DNA from: Bacillus sp. AFS073361
GTDB lineage: Bacteria > Bacillota > Bacilli > Bacillales > Cytobacillaceae
DNA length: 52,901 bases
Reading direction: 5' to 3'
NCBI RefSeq assembly: GCF_002567005.1
Contig: NZ_NUZU01000218.1
Coordinates: 1 to 52,901 of the forward strand
A program made the translations under genes and the position numbers. The notes below the pieces were generated by a model, which was given only the letters and a program-made list of their open reading frames with translations, was not told where the DNA came from and did not search any database. This document shows, one piece after another, positions 40,494 through 50,010 of this stretch (position 1 is the stretch's first letter; every line of letters starts with the position of its first letter).

Positions 40494-42041
40494 ATGTCAT
40501 ATTTTCTGAAGTTTTTAAGAGGAAAGCGCTCTTCTCGGTTCCATCAAGCAAGCTATAGTTCTAATAATCAGAAAAAAAATATGGAAGATGATGTCCTGGT
40601 CTCTGATTTATCTCAAAATATAGAGAATCTCCAATTGCTATTTTCTCAAGCCCCTGATTTAGTGATTCGTCGCTTTCCCATCGCAGCGAGTAAAACGAAG
40701 GCCGCTTTGGTGTACTTGCCCGGATTGACAGATAAAGAGGCGATTCATAATCATGTTCTGAAGCCATTGATGAGCAGCTCCTTCGAACTTGATAAGGAAC
40801 TGCCCATTACAATAGGAGATGTAGAAGTCGTCGATACGTGGGGCCAGATCGAAAGTGCGATTCTAGGTGGAGATAGCGTTTTATTGTTAAATGGACAAAA
40901 CACCGGGTATCGATTAGATACAAAAGGATGGCCGCAAAGACAACTGAATGACCCTCAAAACGAAATAGCTCTTAAAGGTGCACATCAAGGGTTTGTGGAA
41001 ACAGGGAGTCAGAATATCGCATTAATTCGCAGGTATATTCCCCATCACGAATTAATACTGAAAGAAATGACAATCGGTTTACGAGGAAAAACAAAGGTTT
41101 CTCTTTTATATTTAAGAGATGTGGCATCTGAAGACGTGCTAAGAGAATTGGAGTCACGGCTTCAAAAAATTACAGTTGACGCGATCATTAATACTGGCGA
41201 ACTGATCGAGTTCATTGAAGACAATCCGTATTCACCCTTCCCGCAAATAATGTTGACCGAAAGACCTGATACAGCAGTATCCCAAATTCTCCAAGGAAGA
41301 TTTGTGATTGTTTTGGACCGTTCTCCGAGCGTATTGATTGCTCCGACAAATTTTATGTCCTTTTTTCAGGCTGTGGATGATTACGGTTCCCGTTGGTTAA
41401 TTTCTACCTTTATCCGAGTAAGCCGATTTTTAGCCTTTATAATTACCTTGTTTTTTCCCGCCAGCTATGTGGCGTTTATTTCCTTTAATTTTGAAGTCAT
41501 CCCGATGGAGCTTTTACTTTCGATTGCTGAATCAAGGATACAAGTTCCATTCGCGCCTGTGCTGGAAGCGGTAATTATGGAGACGATCTTGGAATTGATG
41601 AGGGAAGCTGCATTAAGGCTGCCGACTCCAATTGGTCAGACCATCGGCATTGTAGGTGGCATTATCATTGGGCAGGCGGCTGTTGAGGTGGGTATTGTCA
41701 GCAACATTATGATTATCGTCGTTGCCGTTACAGCCATCGCTTCTTATAACATCCCTAATTATGATATGAGTTCGTCCATTAGACTGTTAAGATTTCCACT
41801 AATGCTATCCGCCGCCATGTTTGGAATTGTAGGGATTGTGGTAGGGTGGATGACAGTAGTTGCCCATCTTGTTAGTCTTGAATCATTAGGCACACCATAT
41901 GGAACTCCTCTTGCTCCATTCCGATTTGCAGATATGAAGGATGCATTTCTGCGCTTTCCTTTATGGACAATGAAAACACGCCCAAAAGGAACGGGGGCAA
42001 TTTCAACTATCCGACAGGGACGAAATCGCATGAAAAGGTGA
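40494..42041 (+). CDS. Spore germination protein, GerA family A subunit (GerXA)
   Basis: 515 residues. A soluble N-terminal domain (VSDLSQNIENLQLLFSQAPD; TKAALVYLPGLTDKEAI) is followed from about residue 300 by a membrane domain of five to six helices including MELLLSIAESRIQVPFAPVL and TPIGQTIGIVGGIIIGQAAV, the hallmark of the GerA/SpoVAF family. It is one component of an inner spore membrane receptor that binds germinants. ATG 40494 follows ACGGAG; a TTG at 40473 is also in frame. First gene of a three-gene operon; 4 nt separate it from gerXB. Confidence 0.93.
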   Translation: MSYFLKFLRGKRSSRFHQASYSSNNQKKNMEDDVLVSDLSQNIENLQLLFSQAPDLVIRRFPIAASKTKAALVYLPGLTDKEAIHNHVLKPLMSSSFELDKELPITIGDVEVVDTWGQIESAILGGDSVLLLNGQNTGYRLDTKGWPQRQLNDPQNEIALKGAHQGFVETGSQNIALIRRYIPHHELILKEMTIGLRGKTKVSLLYLRDVASEDVLRELESRLQKITVDAIINTGELIEFIEDNPYSPFPQIMLTERPDTAVSQILQGRFVIVLDRSPSVLIAPTNFMSFFQAVDDYGSRWLISTFIRVSRFLAFIITLFFPASYVAFISFNFEVIPMELLLSIAESRIQVPFAPVLEAVIMETILELMREAALRLPTPIGQTIGIVGGIIIGQAAVEVGIVSNIMIIVVAVTAIASYNIPNYDMSSSIRLLRFPLMLSAAMFGIVGIVVGWMTVVAHLVSLESLGTPYGTPLAPFRFADMKDAFLRFPLWTMKTRPKGTGAISTIRQGRNRMKR

Positions 42042-42045
42042 AACG

Positions 42046-43146
42046 ATGAAGAAATATGCCTATAATGAAATCACTCTCATGCAGTATATTTTTTTAATTA
42101 ATGGAACACAGGTGGGGACGGGAGTTTTATCTCTCCCGCGCATACTGGCAGAAAAAGCTGGAACTGACGGTTGGATTGCTATTATAATTGGCTGGCTTTT
42201 CTCTGTGGCTGCCAGCATTTTTTTAGTTAAAACCGCTGCAAAATACCCTGAGGACACCCTTTTCGAAATTCTAATACGTTTTTTCGGAAAAATACTGGGG
42301 AAAGTGATTTTCTCTTTTTACATGGTGTATTTTGGATTTTACGCTTGGACCATTCTTGTAAACGCCAGTCTCTATATCAAGGCATGGTTTCTGCCTAAAA
42401 CCCCTGATTATATCATTTTGCTATTATTTTCGATTCCGACTTTTTTTGTTGCCCGTAACGGGTTGCGCGTTTTAGGCAGGTACTCGGAACTAAATTTTTA
42501 TATGGTATTGTGGATTCCTCTGTTTTTTTTGATACCGCTAAAGGATGGAAATTGGCTCCATTTCCTTCCTTTGCTTAAAGAAGGGTGGCGGCCGGTTTTA
42601 TCTGCTGTGCCGACCACTGTATTTTCCTTTTTGGGATTTGAAGTAGCGTTCTTCTTGTACCCCTTTTTACAAAAAAAGCAGCATGCGGTGCTCGGAATCA
42701 CGATTGCAAACACCTTAACAATGTTGTTTTATGTATTTGTGACGGTCGTCTGCTTTGCCTATTTTAGCCCCGATGGGATTATTGAATTTAATCAACCTGT
42801 ACTGAATTTACTTAAACTTATTGAATTTCGTTTTTTGGAGCGTTTTGACATGGTATTATTGGCTGTATATCTGATTGTTGTTTCCACAGCCTGGATTCCT
42901 TGCGTATACATTGCAGCGTTTTGTTCTAGTCAATTACTTGGAAAACAGGATCACAGCAATTACGTGATTATTTTATTATTGATTATTATTGGATCGGTAT
43001 TTTGGCTCGATCCTACTTGGTTTGATTCGGAAGGGTGGCAGAAGAAGGTGGTCAAAGGCGGGCTGGTATTGGCATTCGTTTCCCCGCCTTTTTTATGGGT
43101 TTATTGCTGGATTTATGAAAAGTTCCGTCGGAGGGTAAGCCATTGA
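42046..43146 (+). CDS. Spore germination permease, GerAB family (GerXB)
   Basis: 366 residues with about ten membrane helices and the amino-acid permease-like fold of GerAB: EITLMQYIFLINGTQVGTGV, SLPRILAEKAGTDGWIAIII, ARNGLRVLGRYSELNFYMVL, FLGFEVAFFLYPFLQKKQ, and RFLERFDMVLLAVYLIVVST. GerAB subunits bind the small-molecule germinant. The gene starts 4 nt after gerXA and its stop overlaps the gerXC start by four bases, so the three are translationally coupled. Intact counterpart of the broken copy at 1865. Confidence 0.93.
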   Translation: MKKYAYNEITLMQYIFLINGTQVGTGVLSLPRILAEKAGTDGWIAIIIGWLFSVAASIFLVKTAAKYPEDTLFEILIRFFGKILGKVIFSFYMVYFGFYAWTILVNASLYIKAWFLPKTPDYIILLLFSIPTFFVARNGLRVLGRYSELNFYMVLWIPLFFLIPLKDGNWLHFLPLLKEGWRPVLSAVPTTVFSFLGFEVAFFLYPFLQKKQHAVLGITIANTLTMLFYVFVTVVCFAYFSPDGIIEFNQPVLNLLKLIEFRFLERFDMVLLAVYLIVVSTAWIPCVYIAAFCSSQLLGKQDHSNYVIILLLIIIGSVFWLDPTWFDSEGWQKKVVKGGLVLAFVSPPFLWVYCWIYEKFRRRVSH

Positions 43147-44246
43147 AAAGGAAGACATTGCTTTGCCTATCGCTTGTGGCTATGTTGATGACAGGATGCG
43201 TGGACCAAATGTATGTTGAAGATGTCACTCTGTCACTAATACTTGGTTTAGACTTGGACGAGGATGACAATTTAGTGGTGTTCATGTCAAGTCCGGTGTT
43301 TAACAAAGAAGCAAAGGTAAAAGAGGAGAAAGTCGAAGTGAAGGCTGTTACGATTCGAGATTCCAGGGAACTGTTTGATACGACCGTAATGGCTTTAACA
43401 TCGGGAAGCAAAACGCAATTACTCTTAGTCGGGAAAAAGCTGTTAAAACAAAAAAATTGGATTGATTATATCGATCCCTTTTATCGAGACCCCAAAAATA
43501 CGGTAACCACACGCGTGGTCGCCGTAGATGGGCCTGTTTCGGATGTGATTTTTTTCAGGCCAGAAGACAAGCCTCGTCTCCCATTATATTTAACTAATTT
43601 AGTTGATACAGCCTCCAGAAGAAATATCGCTGTAAAAACGACCATTCAAGAGTTTCATGAGCAAACGACGGAAAAAGGGATGACAGCAAGTATTACTGAG
43701 ATGAAAAAAGACGGTAAAATCATGTTGACAGGTACGGCTCTGCTGGATGAAAAGGGCAGATATAAGTTAAGCATAACACCGCCTGAAAACAAATTATTAC
43801 GCATCCTGCAGCATAAAACAAAGGGTGATTTCCCGTTTACCATTTCAGTCCCTTTGGAATCGAATAGACGGGATAATCATTGGATCAGCTTTAGTACGCC
43901 GAACGTCAAGGTAAAAACAAAGGTAAGGTATGACGGTCATTTTATATTTGACACAGACGTGAAAATGAGAATTGCCATTACAGAACGGCTTTTTCCATAC
44001 AATGTAAGGAAGGACATAGCGAAACTGCAAAAGAGTATTGAAACGATACTTCAAGCAGATTTCGAGCGCTTAATCAAGAAAACACAAACCGCCACCATTG
44101 ACCCGTTTGGATTTGGGATTTATGCAAGAGCCTATACATATCCAGAGTGGAAAAAAGTTCAAAATCAATGGGGACAAGCCTTTTCAAAGGCTGATGTTAA
44201 CGTCAAGGTAAGTGTAACCATTGGCGGGATGGGAACGATTAAGTAA
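43143..44246 (+). CDS. Spore germination lipoprotein, GerAC family (GerXC)
   Basis: 367 residues. The N-terminus KRKTLLCLSLVAMLMTGC is a lipoprotein signal with the lipobox LMTGC (Cys19 in the TTG-start numbering). The remainder is the extracytoplasmic three-domain GerAC fold, visible as LGLDLDEDDNLVVFMSSPVF and FERLIKKTQTATIDPFGFGI. It is the third subunit of the germinant receptor, anchored in the inner spore membrane. TTG 43143 overlaps the gerXB stop codon. The last gene of the operon; about 900 bp of near-empty DNA follow. Confidence 0.93.
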   Translation: MKRKTLLCLSLVAMLMTGCVDQMYVEDVTLSLILGLDLDEDDNLVVFMSSPVFNKEAKVKEEKVEVKAVTIRDSRELFDTTVMALTSGSKTQLLLVGKKLLKQKNWIDYIDPFYRDPKNTVTTRVVAVDGPVSDVIFFRPEDKPRLPLYLTNLVDTASRRNIAVKTTIQEFHEQTTEKGMTASITEMKKDGKIMLTGTALLDEKGRYKLSITPPENKLLRILQHKTKGDFPFTISVPLESNRRDNHWISFSTPNVKVKTKVRYDGHFIFDTDVKMRIAITERLFPYNVRKDIAKLQKSIETILQADFERLIKKTQTATIDPFGFGIYARAYTYPEWKKVQNQWGQAFSKADVNVKVSVTIGGMGTIK

Positions 44247-44601
44247 CACGGGCCAATGATGTGATTTCATTTGGAAGAAATTTATGAGTTTTCCAGCTAA
44301 AGCGGGCCATTTTTTAAGGGAGAGGTGACCGGATGGAAAAGCTGTTCACATCGTCGTGAGCTATTAGAATTTACCAATTATTAACAAAATATTAACCTCT
44401 TCCCTGTATTTGATTACGAAGGTATTTGTGATAATTGTGAATGGGAGTTTTTTTCCACAATTAATAGTTTACTTCTAGAACAAATCAAATGTTGGGAGGT
44501 AAGGAAATGTTAAAGATTGAAAGCAATTCTCTATAAGGAGCATTGCTTTATTTTGGTATTATTCTATCCAATACCCATTTCATTTTCTCTACTTAAGATT
44601 C

Positions 44602-44748
44602 TTATCTCAATTCATCCCAATATAAAAAGACATACTCTGGTTCATGCTCTTTTTTCAACTCATCAATACTTGCTATTATATCTAAAGTTTTCTGTTTATT
44701 CGTATGCAAAGTATTACTAGCGTTCTGTTTTAAGCCCTTTTCATTCAT
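44602..44748 (-). CDS. 48-residue hypothetical protein
   Basis: Starts MNEKGLKQNASNTLHTNKQK, then a helix DIIASIDELKKEHEPE and YVFLYWDELR. Hydrophilic, no membrane segment. AAAAGGAGAG lies 9 nt before the ATG, a good match to a ribosome binding site. It is the only credible coding sequence in the gap from 44247 to 45151. Two tiny plus-strand starts there (MEKLFTSS at 44333, MLKIESNSL near 44508) look like leftovers of lost genes. Confidence 0.4.
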   Translation of the reverse strand: MNEKGLKQNASNTLHTNKQKTLDIIASIDELKKEHEPEYVFLYWDELR

Positions 44749-45151
44749 GATTTACACTCTCCTTTTTAGCATAGTTTGTGCTCTGCCCCTCTTCTTATTC
44801 TTGTTTTTGCAAGGAATGTAATCAGGTGTAATTTCCAAAATAAAAGAAGAATAATGGAATTTATTATGAAAATCAGATTACCTAGTTCACTCTAATATGT
44901 ATGTCTTATGCTGCTTTGTTCATTTCACACGTTCAAATAGAGGCGAAAGGAAACGAGCATTAAAAAGATTCGTGTTTGTATAAGAGAACATATTGTGAAA
45001 CATTTCACTTAAAGTAAACCAGCTAATAGTTTGTCAACATTTTTCAATAAAAAATTTAATAACCTCATGATATACTAAAAATGTTCATGCCAAATAACCT
45101 TCCTAAATTTCCTTATTGGAAGGTTTTGTTGTATTTAGTTAGATATAGGTC

Positions 45152-46390
45152 CTATGCTATATCTTGGAAAGAAGTTCTGCTTTTTAGTAAGGCGTAAATC
45201 CAATGTAAAAGTTTGTTTACACCTGCAATAATCGCTACCCTAAAGGGTTTTCCTTCTTCTCGTTTCTTGTCATAAAACTCTCGTAGTCTTCTATTGCGTG
45301 GAATGATCTCATCAGTCGTTTTCTTTTTACGGGAATCCCGAATACCACTTTGAACAGCCATATACAAGGCGTGGCGAAGCCTACACGAGCCACGTTTGGT
45401 TATATGGTTTACCGATGCAGTAAACTTTCCTGAAGAATACACGCTAGGATCTATTCCAGCGAATGCAACTAACTTCTTGGCACCATTAAACCGATCTATC
45501 TCTCCGATTTCAGAAATAATCGTTGCAGTGATTTTTTCTCCGACTCCAGGGATAGATTGAAGGATTTCATATTCTTCAATTTCGCTAGCGAGGGCATCTA
45601 TTTCATCCGCAATATTGGATAGATGCTCTTGGTATTGAAGTACAATCTTAACCAAGATTTCAAGGTTAAAGATATGACTATCGTAGAGATTGTTTTGAAA
45701 AGGATCACGAAGGGCTGCTTCTCTTAACTTCTGTGCCTTTTCCTTTGCCCATGTCTCCGAACGACTCATACATAATGAAGCTATTTTATCCGTTAATTCT
45801 TTTTCACTCACATTTAATACAGCCTTAGAAGTAGGGAACTCTAGTAAAGTAAGCATTGATACTTTCGAATATAGACTTCCAAATACACCTCGATACTCAG
45901 GAAAAACCTGATCAATTAAAGAATGAAGCTGTATCTTTGTTTTAGCTGATATTTCCGCAATACTCTCTTGTTGTCTTGTCAGATTACGAAGGTTTAATAG
46001 TTGAACACCACGCTTCTTGTAAGGTTCTAGTTCCTCTTTATAAAACAGTTCACAAAGGTGATAAGCATCAATTGCATCAGTTTTTACCTTTCGGAGGCTT
46101 GAGCTCTTGGCTCTATGAGAGATTAGAGGATTAACGATAATATAAACATATTTTTGTTCCTCTAAAAACTGAATAACGGGAATATGATAATGACCAGTTG
46201 ATTCCAAAACGACCGAAGGTTGATGACCACCAGCAGCCTTTTCAACATCTTGAAGGAACTCTAATAAACTTCCTAATCCTTTAAGATTATGAGTGATACT
46301 AAAACTCTTACGATATGGTTTACCTTTATCTAAAAACGCTTGAACCTAGCTTTCTCCTTTTGATACATCCAGACTGGCAGTATGGTTCAA
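45152..46390 (-). pseudogene. IS110 family transposase, in-frame TAG
   Basis: A DEDD-type transposase read from TTG 46390: TASLDVSKGES, then TAG at 46346-46348, then VQAFLDKGKPYRKSFSITHN and intact sequence to the stop at 45152. The first catalytic Asp lies in SLDVSKG before the stop, the second in KVKTDAIDAYHL; the C-terminal Tnp_20 domain has LQSIPGVGEKITATII and VAFAGIDPSVYSSG. CAG to TAG is likely. Family members are about 410 residues. A restart at ATG 46207 (MESTGHYHIP) would lack the first Asp and be inactive. No terminal repeats seen, as is usual for IS110. Confidence 0.85.
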
Positions 46391-46450
46391 TCGGCTAATC
46401 GAATAATTTGATATAATTTTCTTAAAATAGTTAAATTCGGAGGAGTAACT

Positions 46451-46945
46451 TTGGAAAATCAACGAATTACTAAGAAAAAAGTATTGAAATACCTTCTACT
46501 TGTTGTAGCAGCTGTATTAGTTTATGTAATTTTTTATTCTCCTACTTTAAAAATGCCAATAAGTTGGGCGGGCGCTTGGGTAGCAATAGAAGCGGAACCA
46601 AGTTATATCCCTTTTGAATATAGTAAGAGTTATATGACTACTACTTCTTGTGGTAAGCGGTGCGATAAACTAAAATTACATTACTTATCAAAAAAAGCCG
46701 AGCTCGTTATAACTGCTACAGATTATGTAAGTTGGTATGATGACCCCAAATGGGATAAAAAAAACAAAATTAAAGGAACCAAATATTTTTATCAAGAAAA
46801 AAACGGAAAGCAATACTTAGATTGGGAAGAAGAAAAAGAAGAGTTAGAATTAACAGTTGAATATCAAGGTGAAAACAAATTAACTAAATCAGAAATTGTT
46901 AAAATTGCAAACTCTATAAAAGCTGAGGGTAAGTTATTAAACTAA
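46451..46945 (+). CDS. Membrane-anchored protein with a DUF4367-like domain
   Basis: 164 residues. A basic start and one helix (VLKYLLLVVAAVLVYVIFY) anchor an outside domain whose strands (YIPFEYSKSYMTTTSC, YFYQEKNGKQYLDWEEEKEE, LELTVEYQGENKL) and final helix LTKSEIVKIANSIKAE resemble the DUF4367 type. Two Cys, TTSCGKRCDK. Start is TTG, 5 nt after AGGAG. Role unknown. It sits just upstream of and divergent from the IS110 remnant, with a terminator behind it. Confidence 0.65.
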   Translation: MENQRITKKKVLKYLLLVVAAVLVYVIFYSPTLKMPISWAGAWVAIEAEPSYIPFEYSKSYMTTTSCGKRCDKLKLHYLSKKAELVITATDYVSWYDDPKWDKKNKIKGTKYFYQEKNGKQYLDWEEEKEELELTVEYQGENKLTKSEIVKIANSIKAEGKLLN

Positions 46946-46963
46946 CTGGTAGCTTATGTAAAA

Positions 46964-46992
46964 GACGGGATGCTACGGCGATCCCGTTTTCT
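46964..46992 (+). terminator. Intrinsic terminator
   Basis: ACGGGAT (46965-46971) pairs with ATCCCGT (46981-46987), then TTTTCTT. Confidence 0.8.
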
Positions 46993-47085
46993 TATTGTGC
47001 TAACGGGCAGTTTAGTAAAAGAAGGAATACATTATTTTTGTAGAGAATTTAAATGCGTATAGAATCAAAGAAGGTGGGAGACCTA

Positions 47086-47550
47086 ATGGAGTTTTTGCCA
47101 ATTGATATTAGCAAACACAAGGAGTATGTTATTCCGTTTCGTAGAGATTCTTTCATTATTAGTTTTGGTACTGATAAAGATTTTGGGGATGATAACCAGT
47201 ATCTCGATTGGTTGCAGCAACAGTATTCAAAAAATCCTAAAGGCTTTGTGTTAGTTGTTGAAAATAATGTGCCCACCGGTCAACTCGAACTAACTATAAA
47301 GTAATATGAAGGAAAAGAAATTGGCTATGTCAATCTGTATTACCTTATCCCTGAAAAACGAGGGATGGGTTTAGGTTCCCATTTAAACCACTATGCGATT
47401 ACATTCTATAAAGACAATAATGTTAGTGAGTACCATCTTCGTGTTTCTCCAACGAATAAACATGCCATTGCATTTTATACGAAAAATGGAATGAAGCAGA
47501 TGAAAACTGAGATGGATGGTAAAGTAGTTAGAATGTCAGGGAATATTTAA
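47086..47550 (+). pseudogene. GNAT family N-acetyltransferase, in-frame TAA
   Basis: From ATG 47086 behind AAGGTGGG the frame reads MEFLPIDISKHKEYVIPFRR, continues to LVVENNVPTGQLELTIK, then TAA at 47302-47304. It resumes YEGKEIGYVNLYYLIPEKRG with the acetyl-CoA loop EKRGMGLGSH, and ends SGNI at 47550. The full protein of about 154 residues has all GNAT blocks, so a single nonsense codon (perhaps GAA to TAA) has broken it. The stop separates the acceptor half from the cofactor-binding half. Confidence 0.82.
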
Positions 47551-47624
47551 AGAATACAACCTTTTTTAAAAAGATTGTGAAGTGTTGTACTTACACTAAC
47601 GGGGGCTAGAGTTGAATAAGACCA

Positions 47625-47650
47625 GGTTGCTGCGGCAGCCTTCTTTTTTA
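47625..47650 (+). terminator. Intrinsic terminator just upstream of the group II intron
   Basis: GGTTGC (47625-47630) pairs with GGCAGCC-type bases (47635-47640), tetraloop TGCG, then TTCTTTTTT. The intron RNA starts within the next few tens of bases. Confidence 0.7.
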
Positions 47651-48941
47651 TGAACTATAGTGCAGGTTAGCGGTGCAAATGTTTCTAGTTAAAATGGAGA
47701 ATGGTCACATTCCTCTGGTAAAGACTAGACAATTCCGTTGGAATTGAAGGGTTATATCGAAGAATCAAATGAAAGGGTAACGCCTTGAAGGGTTCTCTCT
47801 TAGTCGAGTAGCATTGGATTTAGTAAGAATGACACTGTTATAAGCTCGGTGAAAAGGCGTGAGAAATTAAAGTACCAGTTCGGCTGACGAAAGCCTACTC
47901 GATGGAGTGGTGTAATTCATGATGCTTGAGTTGAATGAATATGGTGAGAATGCAAATCTGCCTACAATAAAAGGTAAAGCTGACAAACTTCCGAATGTAC
48001 GGGTCTATACCTGCAATACATAGAAATGTGTATATCACCAAATTGTGAGATTAGATGTGGATTAGTAAGAATCGCTAATATGAAAGTCCATGATACGTTA
48101 CAGGCGTATGAATTCTGACAGGCTTAGAGGAAGCACCTAAGTTCATTCTATAATAGATATAACTCAACGTTGTAAGCTGATAACGTGGAGGACTTACTTC
48201 TAATGAAACGTTTGCAAGGAAGGCACTAATGACACTAGTTACTGTATAACTTGTCTTTATATCAGTGAAAGTGGTGGCACAGTACCAATGAAATGTCTAA
48301 TCCACATGGAGGGATAGCCACTAGACTAACAAAGATTTATTCAACCGTAAGGCAGTTCTTTATCGATTAATAAGGTTCTTGTGAGACTAAAAGAGGTTTA
48401 ACTCCGAAAGGAGTCACCAACTTATTGAAACGGAAGAAACTGAGACACAGCGAATATTATAGTATGCAAGATTGTTTTGACAAACTATATGCTCAAAGTG
48501 TCAGCGGTCATCACTTCTATGACTTAACAGAATTAAAGAGTTCTAAAGATAATATACAACTTGCCTACCGAAGCATCAAAAGAAACACTGGTAGCAAAAC
48601 TGCGGGAACAGATAAATTAACCATTAACGATATTTTACCTTTAACAGTGGAAAATGTAATTGCAAAGGTTCAAACCATGTTCAAATGGTATAAACCGCAA
48701 GCAGTAAGGCGTGTATTCATTCCAAAAGGTAAAGGAAAAACAAGACCTTTGGGGATTCCAACGATTTGGGATAGAATCTTTCAACAATGTGTACTTCAAA
48801 TTTTAGAGCCAATTTGTGAAGCAAAATTTCATAAACATAGTTACGGATTTAGACCAAATCGCAGCACTCATCATGCAAAAGCTAGGCTAGAATTTCTTAT
48901 CAATCAATCTGGACTACATCATTGTGTCGATGTAGATATTA

Positions 48942-48954
48942 CCTTTTTTAGCGA
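48942..48954 (+). repeat. Left terminal inverted repeat of the RIT-like element
   Basis: CCTTTTTTAGCGA, exact reverse complement of bases 52000-52012. Inside it, ACGG-N7-CCGT (48967-48981) forms a second small dyad that may be a recombinase binding arm. Confidence 0.85.
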
Positions 48955-49047
48955 CATTAATTTAGGACGGAATAATGCCGTTTAGGTAAGTAAATAACAA
49001 AAATCCTTCTGTATGCTAGCTTATTCGCAGTATTGTTTCTTATTTCG

Positions 49048-50010
49048 TTATGATCCTGTTCGAGCACCGTAAGGTGTCTGAAAAGAACTGATGGAATCTC
49101 CCTTTAATCCCATGATAGTCCGCATTTTACGCATTGGGTGCTGCTTTGAAAGTTCTTTTAAGTCTGTAATTGTAATGTGTAAATAAATTTGAGTTGTGGA
49201 TAAACTTTTATGCCCAAGTAACTTTTGAATGGACACCAAATGAGCCCCCTCTTGAAGAAGATGAGTAGCACAGGTATGCCGCAATTTATGTGGAGTCACT
49301 TTTTTCTGGATTTTAGCTGTTTCTGCATATTTTTTGACCATGTATTGAATTGCTCGTGGAGTAAGTGCCCCTCCTTTTTTGCTTACAAAGAGTTCTGAAA
49401 TCTCACTAGTTCTTGAAGCCAAGTACTCTTCCAGGGCTTCCTCAACAATGGTATCAAGTGGGACGTACCGTTCACGACCTCCTTTTCCACAAATAAGAAT
49501 CCGTTTTTCAGTGAAACTGATATCTATTAATCTTAATGAGCAGATTTCACTAACGCGCAAGCCAGCGGAATACATCAACGTAAGAATAACCCGATCACGC
49601 CGTCCAAGAATTGTCGTAGTATCTGGTTGTGAGAGAATATCTTGCATTTCCTTGTTTTCAAGGACGTCTGGAAGGCGCTTTGGTGTATCCAGTAATTTCG
49701 GCCACTTTTTACGTTGATCTTGTTTTGAATCTAGCAATTCCATCAGGATAAGAAAGTCAATAAAGGCAGAAAGAGTAGCCAACTTCCGTCCGACCGCAGC
49801 TGAGGCATTGTTTCGTTCAATGCGAAGATAACGAATATAATCCACAACTATTTTAGCTTTTGAGGGATTATCCACATGTGGATAATGAACAGCACAAAAA
49901 GTATTATATACTTTTAGGTCAATGGCATAAGCTTCAGCTGTTTTTGGACGGCAACCTCGAACCATTTGTGAATATTCTAGAAAGTCTTGAATCGTAGATT
50001 CATTCATCAT
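49048..50010 (-). CDS. Tyrosine recombinase (RitC-like, third of the trio)
   Basis: 320 residues. The N-terminal SAM-like core-binding domain (TIQDFLEYSQMVRGCRPKTA) is followed by a complete catalytic domain: Arg152 in YSAGLRVSEICSL, Lys in ICGKGGRERYVPL, His241-Arg244 in TPHKLRHTCATHL, His267 in LGHKSLSTTQ and the nucleophile Tyr276 in TTQIYLHI. It starts 11 bp inside the end of the upstream double recombinase, which indicates coupled translation. It acts with the other two domains in RIT elements; no accessory excisionase is present. Confidence 0.9.
   Translation of the reverse strand: MMNESTIQDFLEYSQMVRGCRPKTAEAYAIDLKVYNTFCAVHYPHVDNPSKAKIVVDYIRYLRIERNNASAAVGRKLATLSAFIDFLILMELLDSKQDQRKKWPKLLDTPKRLPDVLENKEMQDILSQPDTTTILGRRDRVILTLMYSAGLRVSEICSLRLIDISFTEKRILICGKGGRERYVPLDTIVEEALEEYLASRTSEISELFVSKKGGALTPRAIQYMVKKYAETAKIQKKVTPHKLRHTCATHLLQEGAHLVSIQKLLGHKSLSTTQIYLHITITDLKELSKQHPMRKMRTIMGLKGDSISSFQTPYGARTGS

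Noticed and set aside
44880..45130. IS110 terminal repeats left of the transposase
   Set aside because: Only an ordinary hairpin (45096-45127) is visible; IS110 elements usually lack inverted repeats, so the ends cannot be fixed.
2615..47304. Stop codon recoding (selenocysteine or suppressor tRNA) to explain the seven in-frame stops
   Set aside because: All three stops are involved, no SECIS-like structure follows the TGAs, and unbroken neighbours use the same codons as normal stops.
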